Below are positions 43,486-56,030 of a stretch of DNA of 64,000 nucleotides, piece after piece (position 1 is the first letter of the stretch; the number at the start of each line of letters is the position of its first letter). The notes beneath the pieces were generated by a model that saw only the letters and a program-made list of their open reading frames with translations, was not told the origin of the DNA and did no database searches. The stretch is from Chimonanthus salicifolius (taxonomy: Eukaryota; Streptophyta; Magnoliopsida; Laurales; Calycanthaceae), in assembly GCA_013350335.1 (NCBI GenBank), contig CM023538.1, positions 58,765,080 to 58,829,079 of the forward strand, read 5' to 3'. Both the position numbers and the translations under genes were made by a program.

Positions 43486-43632
43486 ACCCGGGTATAGCTT
43501 AGCTGATTACCTCCCGCCTCAAGAAGCAAGAGGTCACAGGTTCGAGTTCCTATAGCCTAACTTTGATGTGCCTCAGGGTAGGAGTCCACCTATAAGAGTC
43601 TTACGCTGGATATCTTAAATTCAAGAAAAAAA
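43486..43632 (+). mobile_element. tRNA-derived SINE (plus) with target duplication, only in duplicon B'
   Basis: A-box-like TATAGCTTAGCTGATTACC, B box GGTTCGAGTTCC and a 3' A-run. Flanked by ATGATGTATAATT (43473-43485) and ATGACGTATAATT (43633-43645), a 13-bp target duplication with one change; B keeps the empty site at about 36463-36476. Same family as 43243-43408, in inverted orientation only about 80 bp away. Confidence 0.8.
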
Positions 43633-44331
43633 ATGACGTATAATTTAACTTGAGTAACGTCCGCTTTATTACACTCATTGGAAAGAAGAATCTTTTTCAG
43701 TCATTGCATGACCGAATGAGTTTGATTAAATATTCTCCTTCTAATCTAAACAAACAAACAAACAAAAAAAATCCACGGCTGGCAAATTATTTTTCATTAA
43801 ATTCATTTTAAAATAAATACTGACCTTCCCTAAAAATTTTCTTTCGTAAAGTCAAACTTATGAATTTTTTTTGAATGGTTAAAAGTCAAACTTATGATTT
43901 TTTTGAAACAGCAAAAAGTCAAACTTATGATTGACAGGAAATGAAGTAGAGCTTCTTCTTCCTGCTAATGGGAATTATTTGTTATTTTTCTGACTATTTC
44001 AATTTGATTGCTTGGAGGCAAACAAGAGGGAAAGAACATTTTTTAATCCTTTCACTACAGAGAATATTTTTAAAAATTTTGTAACTTCTGAGAGAAGTGT
44101 CAATAATTTATTTTTCTCTCACTATTATACATTTTTTTTTCTCATTCCACTCGTATAATGCCCATTATTAGCTCTCTCACACGATCAGAAGCTTGAAAAT
44201 TTCATGGGAATTTCTTATTAATTTTCACCAATGGAATTGATCAACATTCAAACTATTGACTTATTCGTCTATAAACATAAATAAGATTAAAAAATAATTC
44301 AAAGTTTCTATGCTTCATCAAGTGCAAGTTC

Positions 44332-44339
44332 TATTTAAG
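44332..44339 (+). promoter_or_regulatory. TATA-like box of the PGG gene at 44698
   Basis: TATTTAAG, about 360 bp before the ATG. The leader is longer than in B because B lacks about 70 bp near 44560-44640. Confidence 0.4.
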
Positions 44340-44697
44340 AATCCCGTTGCCTTGTAATAATACATAATTGCTTGGGAAAGTGTTGTGATTCACTCAGATT
44401 AAAGAGAGTTTTGAGAGAAGAATACACTGTACCTTGTATTCCCTTTTTGATTTTTAACGAAATCTTCTCGACCGCTGTCTACAAATGTAGGCTTCGACTA
44501 AATCACGTAAAATTTGTCTTCATTTTATGATTGATTGTTTGATTTGTTTTTGACTTCTGCCGATTAAAGGAACAAGGAATTCTCACCAGATTATTTGATT
44601 GGCGATTCTTGAATCGTCGGCAGACTATTTCGAAATTGACTCAATTACTTTTGACAGAGCATAAGACAGGACCAGCAACTCAACGACTATAGAAGAG

Positions 44698-45387
44698 ATG
44701 GAGAGAACCAGTGGAGGCAATGGAGAAATACCCAGTTCAACAAAATCAATTTCACATTATTATTCTATAGAGATGGAGCAAATTCATAGCCAAAACAGAG
44801 GAGATTCTGGCGAATTGGCTGAGCAAATCAAAGAAGTGAAGGAAAAACAGATGGAAGAGAAGAAGAACGAGGACTTGAGGAATACAATGGTGGTTGTTGC
44901 AGTTTTGATCCTCACAGTCACCTACCAAGCTGCACTTAGCCCTCCCGGCGGCTCTTGGCAAGATGATTCCGCCGGACACATTGCCGGAACACCAGTTCTA
45001 AGGAATAACGAACCATGGGGCCTTCTCATTTACTGTTTCTTCAACAAGCTTGCATTTTTCTCCTCAATGCTGATTATATTCATGTGCTTGTCGAACGATG
45101 TTTCGAGAGCGGTTCGGATTTGCAGAATACAGTTCATTGCTGCAGTCATGGCAATGGTAGCAACTTATATTACTGGAACTCTTCTGATCGCGAGAGAAAG
45201 TAAGAAAATATTTACAGTCATAGAAGAATCATTTGTTCATGTATTGGCTTTCCTCCTCGTGGCCGGTGTCCTTTGGGTCACCAGTCACACCATAGATAAG
45301 AATGTCAATAGGTTGAGTTCAGCTCGAGTTCATAGCATTTCTGGCTCTGTTGCTCTTTCAAAAGACCAGAACATGACTCAAATCTGA
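44698..45387 (+). CDS. PGG domain-containing membrane protein (PGG-only), duplicon B'
   Basis: 229 aa, same architecture as the paralogue at 38239: hydrophilic N-terminus with a Lys/Glu-rich stretch (about 41-60), first membrane segment about 64-80, PPGG at 82-85, HIAGTP at 94-99, three more membrane segments to about 195, polar tail. It differs from that copy at only about ten residues, mostly conservative (for example NNEPWG for NKGPWG before membrane segment 2). The ATG at 44698 matches the start of the paralogue. No ankyrin repeats. The frame is fully open. Function unknown; membrane location inferred. Confidence 0.87.
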   Translation: MERTSGGNGEIPSSTKSISHYYSIEMEQIHSQNRGDSGELAEQIKEVKEKQMEEKKNEDLRNTMVVVAVLILTVTYQAALSPPGGSWQDDSAGHIAGTPVLRNNEPWGLLIYCFFNKLAFFSSMLIIFMCLSNDVSRAVRICRIQFIAAVMAMVATYITGTLLIARESKKIFTVIEESFVHVLAFLLVAGVLWVTSHTIDKNVNRLSSARVHSISGSVALSKDQNMTQI

Positions 45388-45519
45388 ACAATCGGTCCTT
45401 TGCATTTGTAAATATTATTATTTTGCACATAAATATAAAAAATATGTACATATATACATGTAAAATTTGTATGCATGTCTTAATTGGTTGGGGTAAAAAA
45501 GATGGCTTGTACTCTCAAT

Positions 45520-47789
45520 TAGAACTTTCTAGACAATCTGTAAGTGTTCATTTTATTACTAATAAAAGTTCTGGATTTGAGCCATTGATACAAGTATTTG
45601 TAAGGAACTATCCCAAATAATTGGGATCTATCTGTTTTTCAGTCAGGTTCAAAACTATTAATAGACACGGTTGACTTTCATAAGTGTGTATTATTTGGAA
45701 GTTATCCAATTATGTGATTGTAATTGATTCGTTGATTGATTATTTCTCTCTATAGGAACTTTTATTTTCTATATGTATAAGGTTAATGAGAGGCTAGTGA
45801 GCCATTTTTCCAAATTTCTACATGGTATCAGATCCAAACTTTGGTTCCTCACTAATTTTCTAAAATTTGCATTTTTTTTCAAAAAATTCTACAAAAACTA
45901 TTCTCATGCGAGGTGATTTACAATGTTCACATCACTACATTCTGATGTGCTTTGTTTGAAGGCATGATCAAACAAACGGCTGCGATTCACTATGATGTTG
46001 GTACTCTCTTCTATCAAAGAAAGTACCTTTTGGGGAAAGGTCTCTTAATTGTTTTTAGTAAAGTAGTTCTGTTGATCACTGAAAATGATCATTTTATCCT
46101 TCAATTTTAAATTAGTTAGCATTTGATTTGTGTATATTAGATGCATTTAATGGAGTTTTTGAGTTTTACAGTGTATTTTTGAGAATACAAGAAGAAAGAA
46201 TTAAAATAAAGAAAAGTGGGCCATAGTTCTATTTTTAGAACTTTTTTAATTTTTACCACCCAATTTAATTTTGGAACTATTGTAAATTATTATAATTCAG
46301 ATACGGATTTGAAAGTTTGAATTATAATAATAACATTTAAACTGTGTTAAATTATAAAGGTGGTAGAAATTTATAACACACATATGGACCCACTGGTCGA
46401 GTCTGAAGCATGAAGCTAAAGTTTGCAATTGGAAGTCAATGAGCCAAAGTCCACCAGTATTCTGGGCCAGATAAATGTCTAAGTATGGGATCCAAGTCCA
46501 AGAGACCAATGGGGACCAGTTAATTTCGTGCTAAACATTGTGAAAGCAAGAATGAGAGAAAAATATGGGATTTGGATTGACCAGAGCGAATTTTGGAATG
46601 AGGAATATTTTGACACAGTTTTAGTATTTTGACCATAACTTTTCACACCAATGTCCGATTGTATTTATTCTTATTGCTTTAGAAATAAGACGTCAAGGGT
46701 TACAACTTTGTAGTTTATGAAATTTCGTGATTCAGACGTTAACAAGGTCAAAATTGAGCTTCAACCTGGTGCATATGTAGAAAAACGGGATTTGCATCAT
46801 ACTTTCCAAAATAATCTAAAATCCTTATAATCATGGAGTCTTATCTGCAAAATTCGCCCTTGGCTTGGAAAAGAAAGTAAATTTGGATAATTAAAAGAGA
46901 GAGAATTTGGGAGGAAGTTTAGGAGAGAGAATTTTTGAGAAATGAATTTTCGAATTTAATTTATAAGTTCTTGCATTTTCTGTCTTTGATGTAAAAATCC
47001 AAAAGTATTGTAGTTCCATATTCTGATTTATTTGAATAAAATTCATGGTAATTTATTTTAGATGTATGGTTTTCCAATTATTGAATATCGTGTAATGATA
47101 GTTTGAATTTTTATTTTAATTTCTCTTATAAATGTTATGTTAGAAATTATTTTGAGAATTTTCAAAGAGAAGCAGAACCCTTTTAGGATCAGTGGAACTT
47201 GATCTTCCTAGTCTAAGGTTCTTTTTAAGAACTGCTTCTTTTAGATTCAAGTATAAATTTCTACCCAAGTCTAAGGCTTGACTTGAGAATTTCTTATTTA
47301 ATGTAAGCCATAATATTTTTAATCGGAGTTTTTATAAATGACATTTAAATATGTATTTGATAATTCTTGAAGATTTCATAGTCCCGACCGTAATTTTATC
47401 ATTAAATGGGATAAAATGCCTCCATAAATACTTGTCTCAATTCCATTGTAAATTATGTGAATATTTCATTACTTTTATTTAATTCTTTATTTTTTTCTTA
47501 TTCTCTCAAATTCTTTTAAACTAGGTTGAGAATGATTTAATTGCTTTTTAATTTTGTTCTCTTAAACTAGTTTGAGATTATTTATAAATTCTAATTCAAT
47601 GTCATTGTTTTAATTAAATTGGATTTCTTGGTTAGATTTTAGATTTAAATGATGATACTCTAACTTTTCGATTTGATTTTTAGAACTGGAATGCCACTAA
47701 TTCAAAGTCATATTTGTAAAAATTAGAATTTGATTTTTATATTTAGGTTATTTCTAAAGATCTATATTTTCTTAAATAAGAACATTTCA

Positions 47790-47883
<94 letters not shown>

Positions 47884-47998
47884 TTGTTCGTGTGCTTGCG
47901 AGTTATAAATTTAAAATTTACACAACAAGCTCTCTTTCCTTTGAAGTTGTGCTCTTAACGGATTGTAAGGGAGAATGGAAGGTCTTGTATCATAAAAA
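45520..47998. mobile_element. Retrotransposon-like non-coding block inserted downstream of the B' PGG gene
   Basis: Breaks the match between B' and B 3' flanks. At 45823-45835 TGGTATCAGATCC follows an LTR-like end TTTCTACA: a tRNA-Met primer-binding site of a Copia-like element. No reverse transcriptase or integrase frame is seen; the rest is AT-rich with a (AT)n run at 47795-47877. Outer ends and target duplication were not resolved, and it may be composite. Confidence 0.5.
47795..47877. repeat. (AT)n microsatellite, about 41 units
   Basis: Uninterrupted AT dinucleotides; very likely length-variable. Confidence 0.95.
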
Positions 47999-48237
47999 TT
48001 AGCCTCATGCCTGATCTACCCATTTGATCTAAGAGTAAAAATGAACAATTCTAATTATCTTATTTCAATTATAAATTAACACAACAAGCTTCAAAAGCCA
48101 CAACATGAGTTTTCAGGACGAAAAGTGTTATCATGTCTTTTGACTAAGATATTAGTTTTGAATTAAATGTAGATGTTTCTATTGAAGATGGTATACCACA
48201 TTATCCGCTTAATGTGTTACAATGATGAGGCAGGGAA

Positions 48238-48275
<38 letters not shown>
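48238..48275. repeat. 38-base poly-G run
   Basis: 38 consecutive G followed by a G-rich tail (to about 48303). It sits between the end of B' and the start of A'. It could form G-quadruplexes on the + strand, or be a sequencing or assembly artefact. Confidence 0.9.
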
Positions 48276-50781
48276 CGGGGCTGGGGGTGTGGTGGGTGGG
48301 TGAGTGGGTGTTGAGATACAAATTTTAACTAGGAGGATTTTCAGTTTTTGACAGATATTTACAAATATCAGCCATGTTTTTCAAGAGAAAAGATGTTCAA
48401 CAATTCAGAAAAGGTTGAAATTTGTCAGTGAGGAGGCTGGTCTCTCATGGAGCCCAATGTCACTGTCTTCTGATGCAGTCTAAGGTAGTGTTATAAGCCG
48501 TCTTTAGACTATTCAGGCAATTTAGAGACCTATTCAGTGTCAATGAAACGTGCTCCAATCCAAAAGAAAAGCTAACACACAGATCTTAAGAAAAATAAGT
48601 TTCGCTGAACTAGCCTTTGCTCATTGAAATTAAATGAAGTAAAATGCAATCGACTTAGCAATGCACTAAACTAATAATGAAAAAAAGAGAGACTTATTTT
48701 ATTTAATTAAATTGAAAGTGAAAAATGAATTAAATGGTCAATTCCGGATGCTTACTTGAAATAACTTAAGAGACTCTTCTCTAAAAGTCCTTGCTCGAAC
48801 TTGAGCTTTGTTTAACTTCAATTCGAGTACAAAACTACCTGTTCCAATCGACCACTACACACCTCTATTTATAGTTTTCAAGTGACCCCAAAACCCTAAC
48901 TAAAATTACATTGAACCACACCTAAACCAACCCATGTTGGCGTGGAAACAAGAGAACAACTAGGAAATGCAAGCCCATACTCGCCCCCTAATCTTAGCCA
49001 ATGAGAAAAAAGAAAATAAAATTACAATCAATAAGAAAATTACATATAAGATTCAAAGCTAACTTAAGACTTCAGGCTTGTGCATCCAAACTTCATCAAA
49101 CTCGTTGGAAGATCAGCGAAGGAAGTCACATGCCAATGGAGAGATGAATCTAGCCAATGAGGAAAAGCCATGTGGAATGATGAGGTGTTCCGGCCAATGG
49201 AGGGCTTACAAGTCCACACGCCCAAGAGGAGTAACTTAAGAGGATAGTCCATAATCCACAAGCAAAGGAAGTCCATGCCACACCTTAGAGTTGCAGACAT
49301 TCAAGGAGAGTATAAGTAGGAAAGAAGTCGGCTATGTCTAGGATTCGGCATCACTTGACACTTACTTGCAAAATCAGTTAAAACTTGAACTACGTAAATT
49401 AAAATCATGCGAACTTGAGCTAATTGTTGTTCGTTTTCTGCCAACGAGAGAATTTAGTTAAATTGGTTAAATTTTAACTAACTTGCCCTTCCTCCTTCCT
49501 TCATTCGAATAATTTTCTTTACATTAGGGTTTTGGCCCTGCAATTCACGTCCAAGTGAGGCCCATTAAGCACTTGAACAGGACCCAAGTATGTGGGGGCC
49601 ACATGCATGAAACGTACCAATATAGGACGTGTATAAGCTAGTTTAATCTTACACTTGGCACAGTCGAAAATTGAAATTGTCTTCTCAAGTTCTTAATAAT
49701 TAACTATTTTACAAGTTGTTAGTGACAAACATTCTTAAAAATTAAAATTCTAAAATAATTAAAAAACTCAAGCAGCTTCCAAAATTACCTCCATTAGCAC
49801 CCGGCAAGCCTGCAAATGCTACTTCGGCGGCGCCTTTTCGCCTACTCTTCGATCTGGACAGTCAACAAAAAGTAATGGTGAGCTCACATTTCTTAAAGAT
49901 AATATATTATAATTGCAAATTCTAAGCCCTTCTGTGGATCATCATTCTCATGTGACCACCAATATTAAAGACTTCTAATTATTTTATTTTTCAGCATGAA
50001 ATCAAGAAATTTTCCAAAGAAATTATCATTTTCAACATGGAAGCCCATCCATGTTTCATCCCAATTAACCTGAATCACAACATGTGAGATGATGCAATAG
50101 CATACGTTTGATTAGGACCCATTTAAAAGAAAAAAAAAAAACTTTTGCAACCAATGCTGCAATGCATGACTGAATCAGTTCAGCCAAATTTATTTTCTAA
50201 CAAGTGAAAAGGAATTTTTTATTATATAGTTAAGACATAAGGTGGTGAAACAATGATTTGGCAAAATTCAATTAAAAATATCAATATCATATTGATTAAT
50301 ATGAAGTGGTTAAAATAATTTTTAATAAATGCGTAACACATGATGACTCACCGTAAATGACATATAAGCTTAGGTTGAAAAGTTTCTTCCTTATGGCCAA
50401 ATTCATGCTGGAAAGGAAATGGAGATTTTCTCTTCCTACAAACAGAAATTATTATTATTTTTTCTGATTATATTAATTTGATTACTTGGAGGCAAAGGTG
50501 GGACTTATCAGACATTAAGATCATTTTTCACTTTTTTTTTATGATAAAATGTTCAAGTCTCTCAAGTACCCCACTAATTCCATAAACTGAATAATTCTAG
50601 CAAGAGTGACCCGTTGGAGTAGAGTGTGAATCGAATTCAGAACTTCCACTTCTCGAAAGAGTTCGTGACCATCACTCCAACCCCGCCAGTCGTCTATCAA
50701 CAAAAATAAAATTGAAAAATGTAAACTTTCTTTGATTCTTCCAACTATTATTTATTTAGTTATTTAGTCAACTCCGAGTTG

Positions 50782-50790
50782 TATTTAAGG
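50782..50790 (+). promoter_or_regulatory. TATA-like box of the PGG locus at 50957
   Basis: TATTTAAGG about 170 bp before the ATG; preserved although the gene is broken. Confidence 0.4.
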
Positions 50791-50956
50791 ATACCCATGT
50801 GATGCAATAATACATATAGCCTGGAAAAAAAACATAAATCATTCTAATACTTGATTGGAAGTTCTTGAATCTGTCGAATCGATCTCTCTCTCATATTTTG
50901 GCAAAAAAAAATTCTCCTTAAAATTGCCCCATTAACTTTTAACATAGAAATCAATT

Positions 50957-51562
50957 ATGGAAGTGATGGAAATACCCAGTGGAAGAGCATCCCCTTCACG
51001 TTATTACTCAATGGAGAGAGTAGATTCTTGGGTATTGGCTAAAGAAATCAAAGAACTGATGGAAAAACAGATGGAGCAGAAGAAGAAGGATGATTTAAGG
51101 AATACAATGGTGGTGGTTTCAGTATTGATCCTCACAGTCACCTACCAAGCTGAACTCAGCCCTCCCGGCGGCTCTTGGCAAGATGATTCCGATGGACACA
51201 TTGCCGGAACACCAATTCTAAGGGATTAGGGACCATGGGGCCTTCTCATTTACTGTTTCTTCAACAAGCTTGCATTTTTCTCTTCAATGGTGATTATACT
51301 CATGTGCTTGTCCGACGATGTTACGAGAGCGGTTCGGATATGCCGAATACAGTTCATTGCTGCAGTCATGGCAATGATGGCAACTTATATTACTGGAACT
51401 CTTCTGATTTCAAGAGAAAGTAAGAAAATATTTACAGTCATCGAAGAGTCACTTGTTCATGTTATGGTTTTCATCCTTGTGGCCGGTGTCCGGTGGGTCA
51501 GCGGCCATATTACAGGTAAAGATGCCAACAGGTCAGGATCAGCTCGGGTTCAAAATTATTAA
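50957..51562 (+). pseudogene. PGG-only gene in A' with a single nonsense codon
   Basis: Colinear with the intact gene at 2544. The frame is open except for TAG at 51227-51229, where the paralogue has AAG (Lys); after it the frame continues to the matching stop at 51562. A product would end after 90 residues: N-terminus, first membrane segment, PPGG and HIAGTP are kept, and three membrane segments are lost. No frameshift and few other changes, so the mutation is young. Also carries one more Lys codon than its paralogue in the Lys-rich stretch. Confidence 0.85.
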
Positions 51563-52934
51563 GATATATTTAATTGTTAAGACATATTTAGATGTTAAAT
51601 ATATTTACTATTTGTTTGATATTGTATTTACTGTATTTAAAGATTCTCCTTTATCTATAAATAAGATTATATGATCTCTCGTTGATTAAGAAAGACACAC
51701 CAAATCCTCTTTGTATTATTCTATAAAAATATTTTCCGACTCAATAATTAAATTATCGATTCTCACCTAACTTTATACTGCTCTTATGGGTTGAACTCCG
51801 AAGCTTTTTTGTCTTTATAAATCAAATGTATCATCATCCTCATTATAGCTTTGTACATGTATTGTGCACTTTATCATATTTATATAAAAATTACATGTAA
51901 TTATTTACTCTTGACAAATTTTTGTTTATATACCATGTCTTAATTAGTATAAGAATCGAAAAGATTCACTTGTATTCTTATATTAAAGTTTCTAGCGTAG
52001 ATTAAGTGTTTGTTGTTTTAACTATCAAAATTGCATTCGAGATTTCGCGCCATTCACAAGTACTTGTAAGTACCATCCTATCTTTTCTTGTTTCTTATAA
52101 TATGATGAAGTAATTTTTTTTTTTTGAATTTACGTGTGGGAAACTGCGGGAAACCCAACGTAAAATTTCCACGGGCGATACCCACTGCCCTTAGGGTAAA
52201 CAATTTTCTTAAATTTTTTTTTGAATTTTTCTTACAATTTTTTTGTAAGTATTTTTTTATAATAAAGGATACACAATTTTCTTTTCGAGACTCTATATTT
52301 TTCATAAAAATGTTTCTTTTCTACATGAAGTATCATCCTTTTTAATCTAAAGTTTTTCATTTGTTTGCAACTGATGTTCATAAAGAAAAATTAGTTAATT
52401 TAACATATGAGTTGCAATTGATAAGTATTGAATTGAGTTTGACATTCAATAAATAGATCAAGTGGGTCAATCTATTTAAATTTTGTTGGGTACTCAAGTT
52501 AGATGTACTAATTATCTTAGCTATGTTTTGGATTGACAAAATTAGAAATATTTAACACCAAAATCTCCCAAACTAAAGTGTAGTCAATACCTCACTCCAC
52601 GTCACACAAAACTAGAAAGCACTTGAAAACTCGCAATGAGAAAACATATATCATGTAGATGATATGGACATCTACCATTGCTCCACAAAATCGAATATAA
52701 ATGTGAGAATTAATTTTCCTAAGAAAATTTATACAGAATAAATAAAAATTTTATTTTCTTAAAAAAAATATTTTCTAAAAGAATTTGTACAAACTAATAT
52801 GTCTAGAGCATCCTCCTAGGTAAAATTGTGGTGGCATTTTGCATTTTCAGATGCATTTGGAACACCTAAAAATCTTGACAATGACGACTTAGAAAGTATG
52901 AATGAAGGAATACAATATGAAATTCAATATGGGA

Positions 52935-53118
52935 TAACTCAATTAGTAACTTCTCGTCTTAAGAAGGGAGAGATTGCGAGTTCGAGTCTCCACAGTGTTA
53001 ATCGGTGGCTATCTTGTGTGGGTGTGAGACGTCACCCGAAGTGTGGGTTTTACGAGAACTAATCTAACCCCAGGAATTTCAAGTAGATTTTCCCCTTCGT
53101 ACTCATAAAAAAAAAAAA
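52935..53118 (+). mobile_element. tRNA-derived SINE (duplicon A' copy)
   Basis: Copy of 4546-4734; B-box-like GCGAGTTCGAGTCTC, A-tail of about 14. Confidence 0.55.
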
Positions 53119-54238
53119 AAGAAACAAAAATGCAATACGATTCAAACGATTAATATCTATTGAGGAAGCACCCATTTTTCAATCTACTCGAATGTGAAAT
53201 ACCACATCATTTTGGTTAAAATTGAACTATGCTGCACCACGAGATATATATTATGCATATAAAATTGTGAAAATTCTCGTAATTAAAATTATGAAACTTA
53301 TCTTTTTATTAATGTCACCATTATTAAGTTAACTAAGGAGAGTTTTATAAGAAGATTTTTTTTTTTTTTTGTTTTTTTTTCCTTGGATAATATAAGTTTT
53401 TCCACTCCACATTGGAGCTGAGACTAATCCTATGGATATATGAAAGCATCCGTAAATCTCGTATATCAGGGAAGTCCAAAAGAAGTAGAACATGTTGTGC
53501 TAAAATCTAAAAATCCAACCAACAGAAGCGAGAAACAAAATCAAAACAAGCATCCACACGAAGAAACTCTAATATAACCCAAAACCTCTAGTCCAATCCT
53601 AGAGGCTTAGATCAATTGAGTTTCAATACCACAACTATTTCTTAAATTGAATTGGACCTCATGAAGTTGGATGTATTTCATTTAAATATTCTAATGGTCG
53701 GATTGAGTGGTGTAAGGTCTACCTATTTATAAATGGACTCAGATTGGATCTACCATGTATGAATGGGTCTAAATGGAGCCTATCTATTTAATAAATGAAA
53801 AAAAAAATCTTAAACTCACACTTTTATTTACGTCGGATATATAGACGAGACTAAATTTTGTCAAATCTACTCCAAGAATACTTCTTAGATAGAGGTGTTT
53901 ATTAATTTTCAAGTAACCAGTGGATGCAACTTAGAGATCCAGTCAAACCCAATAACATATTATAATTTCAAAGTCATGCTTTGTTTGCTTGCACGAAAAA
54001 GTAATCGTGAGCGCACATTTCTTCAGAATTAAGATAACATAATATAATTGCAAAGTCTAAGTCCTGCTTTGGACTTTTAATTATTTCATGGGAATTTCCT
54101 ATTAATTTCCACCGGTGGAACTTATTAGACATTTGGACCACTGACGAATTCGTCTGGAAACAAAAAAAAAAAAAAATGTGAACTTTCTCTGCTTTTTCCA
54201 TCTCTTATTTATTTAGTTATTTAATCAACTCTGAGTTG
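53119..54238. other. Intergenic region of A' with the deletion junction
   Basis: No gene. Around 54085 the sequence jumps from the equivalent of about 5537 to about 6472 of duplicon A, removing the rearranged TRIM and much upstream DNA of PGG locus 2. Confidence 0.5.
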
Positions 54239-54247
54239 TATTTAAGG
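54239..54247 (+). promoter_or_regulatory. TATA-like box of the PGG gene at 54426
   Basis: TATTTAAGG about 180 bp before the ATG. It is kept despite the upstream 935-bp deletion, which ends about 150 bp away. Confidence 0.45.
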
Positions 54248-54425
54248 ATGCCCTTGCATTGCAATAATACACACAGCTTGGACAAAAAGCATAAATCATT
54301 ATCAGTTTATCACCAGAATGCTTGATTGACCGTTCGCGTCAACCATTGGCTCTCATATTTTGGCAAAAAAAATTCTCCTCAAAATCCCGTTAACTTTTGA
54401 CACAGTTTAATCAACTGTGGAAGAG

Positions 54426-55064
54426 ATGGAAAGAATCCATGATGAAGACAATGGAGAAATACCCAGTGGAAGAATATCCCCTTCACGTTATTACTCAATG
54501 GAGAGAGAAGATTCTCCGGTATTGGCTAAAGAAATCAAAGAACTGATGAAAAAACAGATGGAGGAGAAGAAGAACGATGATTTAAGGAATACAATGGTGG
54601 TGGTTGCAGTTTTGATCCTCACAGTCACCTACCAAGCTGCACTTAGCCCTCCCGGCGGCTCTTGGCAAGATGATTCTGACGGACATATTGCCGGAACACC
54701 AGTTCTAAGGAATAAGGAACCATGGGGACTTCTCATTTACTGTCTCTTCAACAAGCTTGCATTTTTCTCTTCAATGCTGATCATATTCATGTGCTTGTCG
54801 GCCGATGTTTCGAGAGCGGTTCGGATTTGCAGAATACAGTTCATTGCTGCAGTCATGGCTATGGTGGCAACTTATATTATTGGAACTCTTCTTATCGCGA
54901 GACAAAGTAAGAAAATATTTACAGTCATAGAAGAGTCATGTGTTCATGTTTTGGCTTTCGTCCTTGTGGCCGGTGTCCTTTGGGTCACTGGCCATATTAC
55001 AGGTAGAGATGTCAACAGGTCAGGATCAGCTCGAGTTCATAATATTTCCGGACTCAGTAATTAA
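54426..55064 (+). CDS. PGG domain-containing membrane protein (PGG-only), intact second gene of A'
   Basis: 212 aa from the ATG at 54426; the frame is open to 54417 but starts there with GTG. Hydrophilic N-terminus with Lys/Glu-rich stretch (about 36-55), four hydrophobic segments (about 57-73, 100-124, 135-158, 165-188), PPGG at about 75-78 and HIAGTP about ten residues on. This is the intact form of the three truncated array copies (6807, 16745, 23847), whose 79 residues match its start. No ankyrin repeats. Function unknown; membrane protein by sequence. Confidence 0.87.
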   Translation: MERIHDEDNGEIPSGRISPSRYYSMEREDSPVLAKEIKELMKKQMEEKKNDDLRNTMVVVAVLILTVTYQAALSPPGGSWQDDSDGHIAGTPVLRNKEPWGLLIYCLFNKLAFFSSMLIIFMCLSADVSRAVRICRIQFIAAVMAMVATYIIGTLLIARQSKKIFTVIEESCVHVLAFVLVAGVLWVTGHITGRDVNRSGSARVHNISGLSN

Positions 55065-56030
55065 ATTATTGAGTCTCAGGCCTTATACTGCTCTGAAGGG
55101 TGGACCAGATTCATATTTGAACTGAAGCTCCTTTATCTTTGTAAATTTTATCTATTTTGGACATAAACATCTGATATATCATCATTATTATCATTTTGTA
55201 TGCGTATTTTCTATTCTTTTTTCTTTATAGGGAAATTTCATGTAATTATTTACTCTTACTTAAATTTGTGTTTAAAATTTACTCTTTCTATGAAATTCTC
55301 AATCTCTTTGATTCAAAGTATGAAATCAGCAACTCCTTGCTAAAATGAAATTCTGATAAAGTAAATGATGTAAACAGAACAGCTCCTAATATAACTCCAC
55401 CTATCCTCAAACGTTTCTAGACCAACTTGGAGTTGTTTGGGTGCTTAGTCTTCAATTTCTGTTTACTTATGTGTTTAATCAGATGAGGGGTATCACACGG
55501 ATGAATCGGGTTTATAACTCTAGTCCAACGCATAGGGGAAAAGACGAGTTTCTCCAGTTCTGGCTCTAAGGGGGAATGTTAGCATAGTCTCACACGATAT
55601 GTGGGCCTTGGGGTTATAGGGTTTATATACATATGGACACCCTCTCCTTAATAACCATTTTTAATGGTGCATTCTACGCATGTGTTTAATCCACCTATTC
55701 TTAAACCTTTCTAAAATGAATAAATTGAACAAAATTCTACTAAAAATTATTTTCTAACAAAGGATATAGACCAGTTTAGAGTTTCTTTGTTGCTAATCTT
55801 GAATTTCTGTTTACCATAGATATGCTGTGAAGCAAAGAGAGGGGGTTAAAATTATTTAAGAAGAGATTTTGACGAAAATTCAACTGGAGTTTGCCTTAAA
55901 TTTTTGCCTAGGACTTGGATTTGAAAGTCCATTTCAAATTTGTAGGTATGGATGCCATGAATCATCATTTGAACTAAATCTCTCTAGTTGACATTTCACT
56001 CTGCACTCCTTGGTCTGCCTATCATTTGTT
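55065..56030. other. Intergenic DNA with a possible solo LTR
   Basis: No gene. Around 55569-55578 AAGGGGGAA is followed by TGTTAGCATAGTC, like a polypurine tract and LTR start, with a TATA-like TTTATATACA about 50 bp on. Sequences on either side (about 55390-55490 and 55685-55820) resemble each other. Ends are not resolved. Confidence 0.3.

Larger units (their letters stand above)
39963..48215. repeat. Duplicon B' (paralogue of 32090-39310)
   Basis: Colinear with B through the tRNA-Met-like pair (40619, 41295), the PGG gene (44698) and the 3' flank, which resumes at about 47999 after a block of roughly 2.5 kb not found in B. Confidence 0.85.
48413..55064. repeat. Duplicon A' (paralogue of 1-7043)
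   Basis: Colinear with A: LTR remnant, PGG locus 1 (50957), SINE (about 52935), PGG locus 2 (54426). Lacks about 935 bp found at 5537-6472. The break reads TTTTAATTATTTCATGGGAA, joining the two sides with only 2-3 bases of overlap. Confidence 0.85.
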
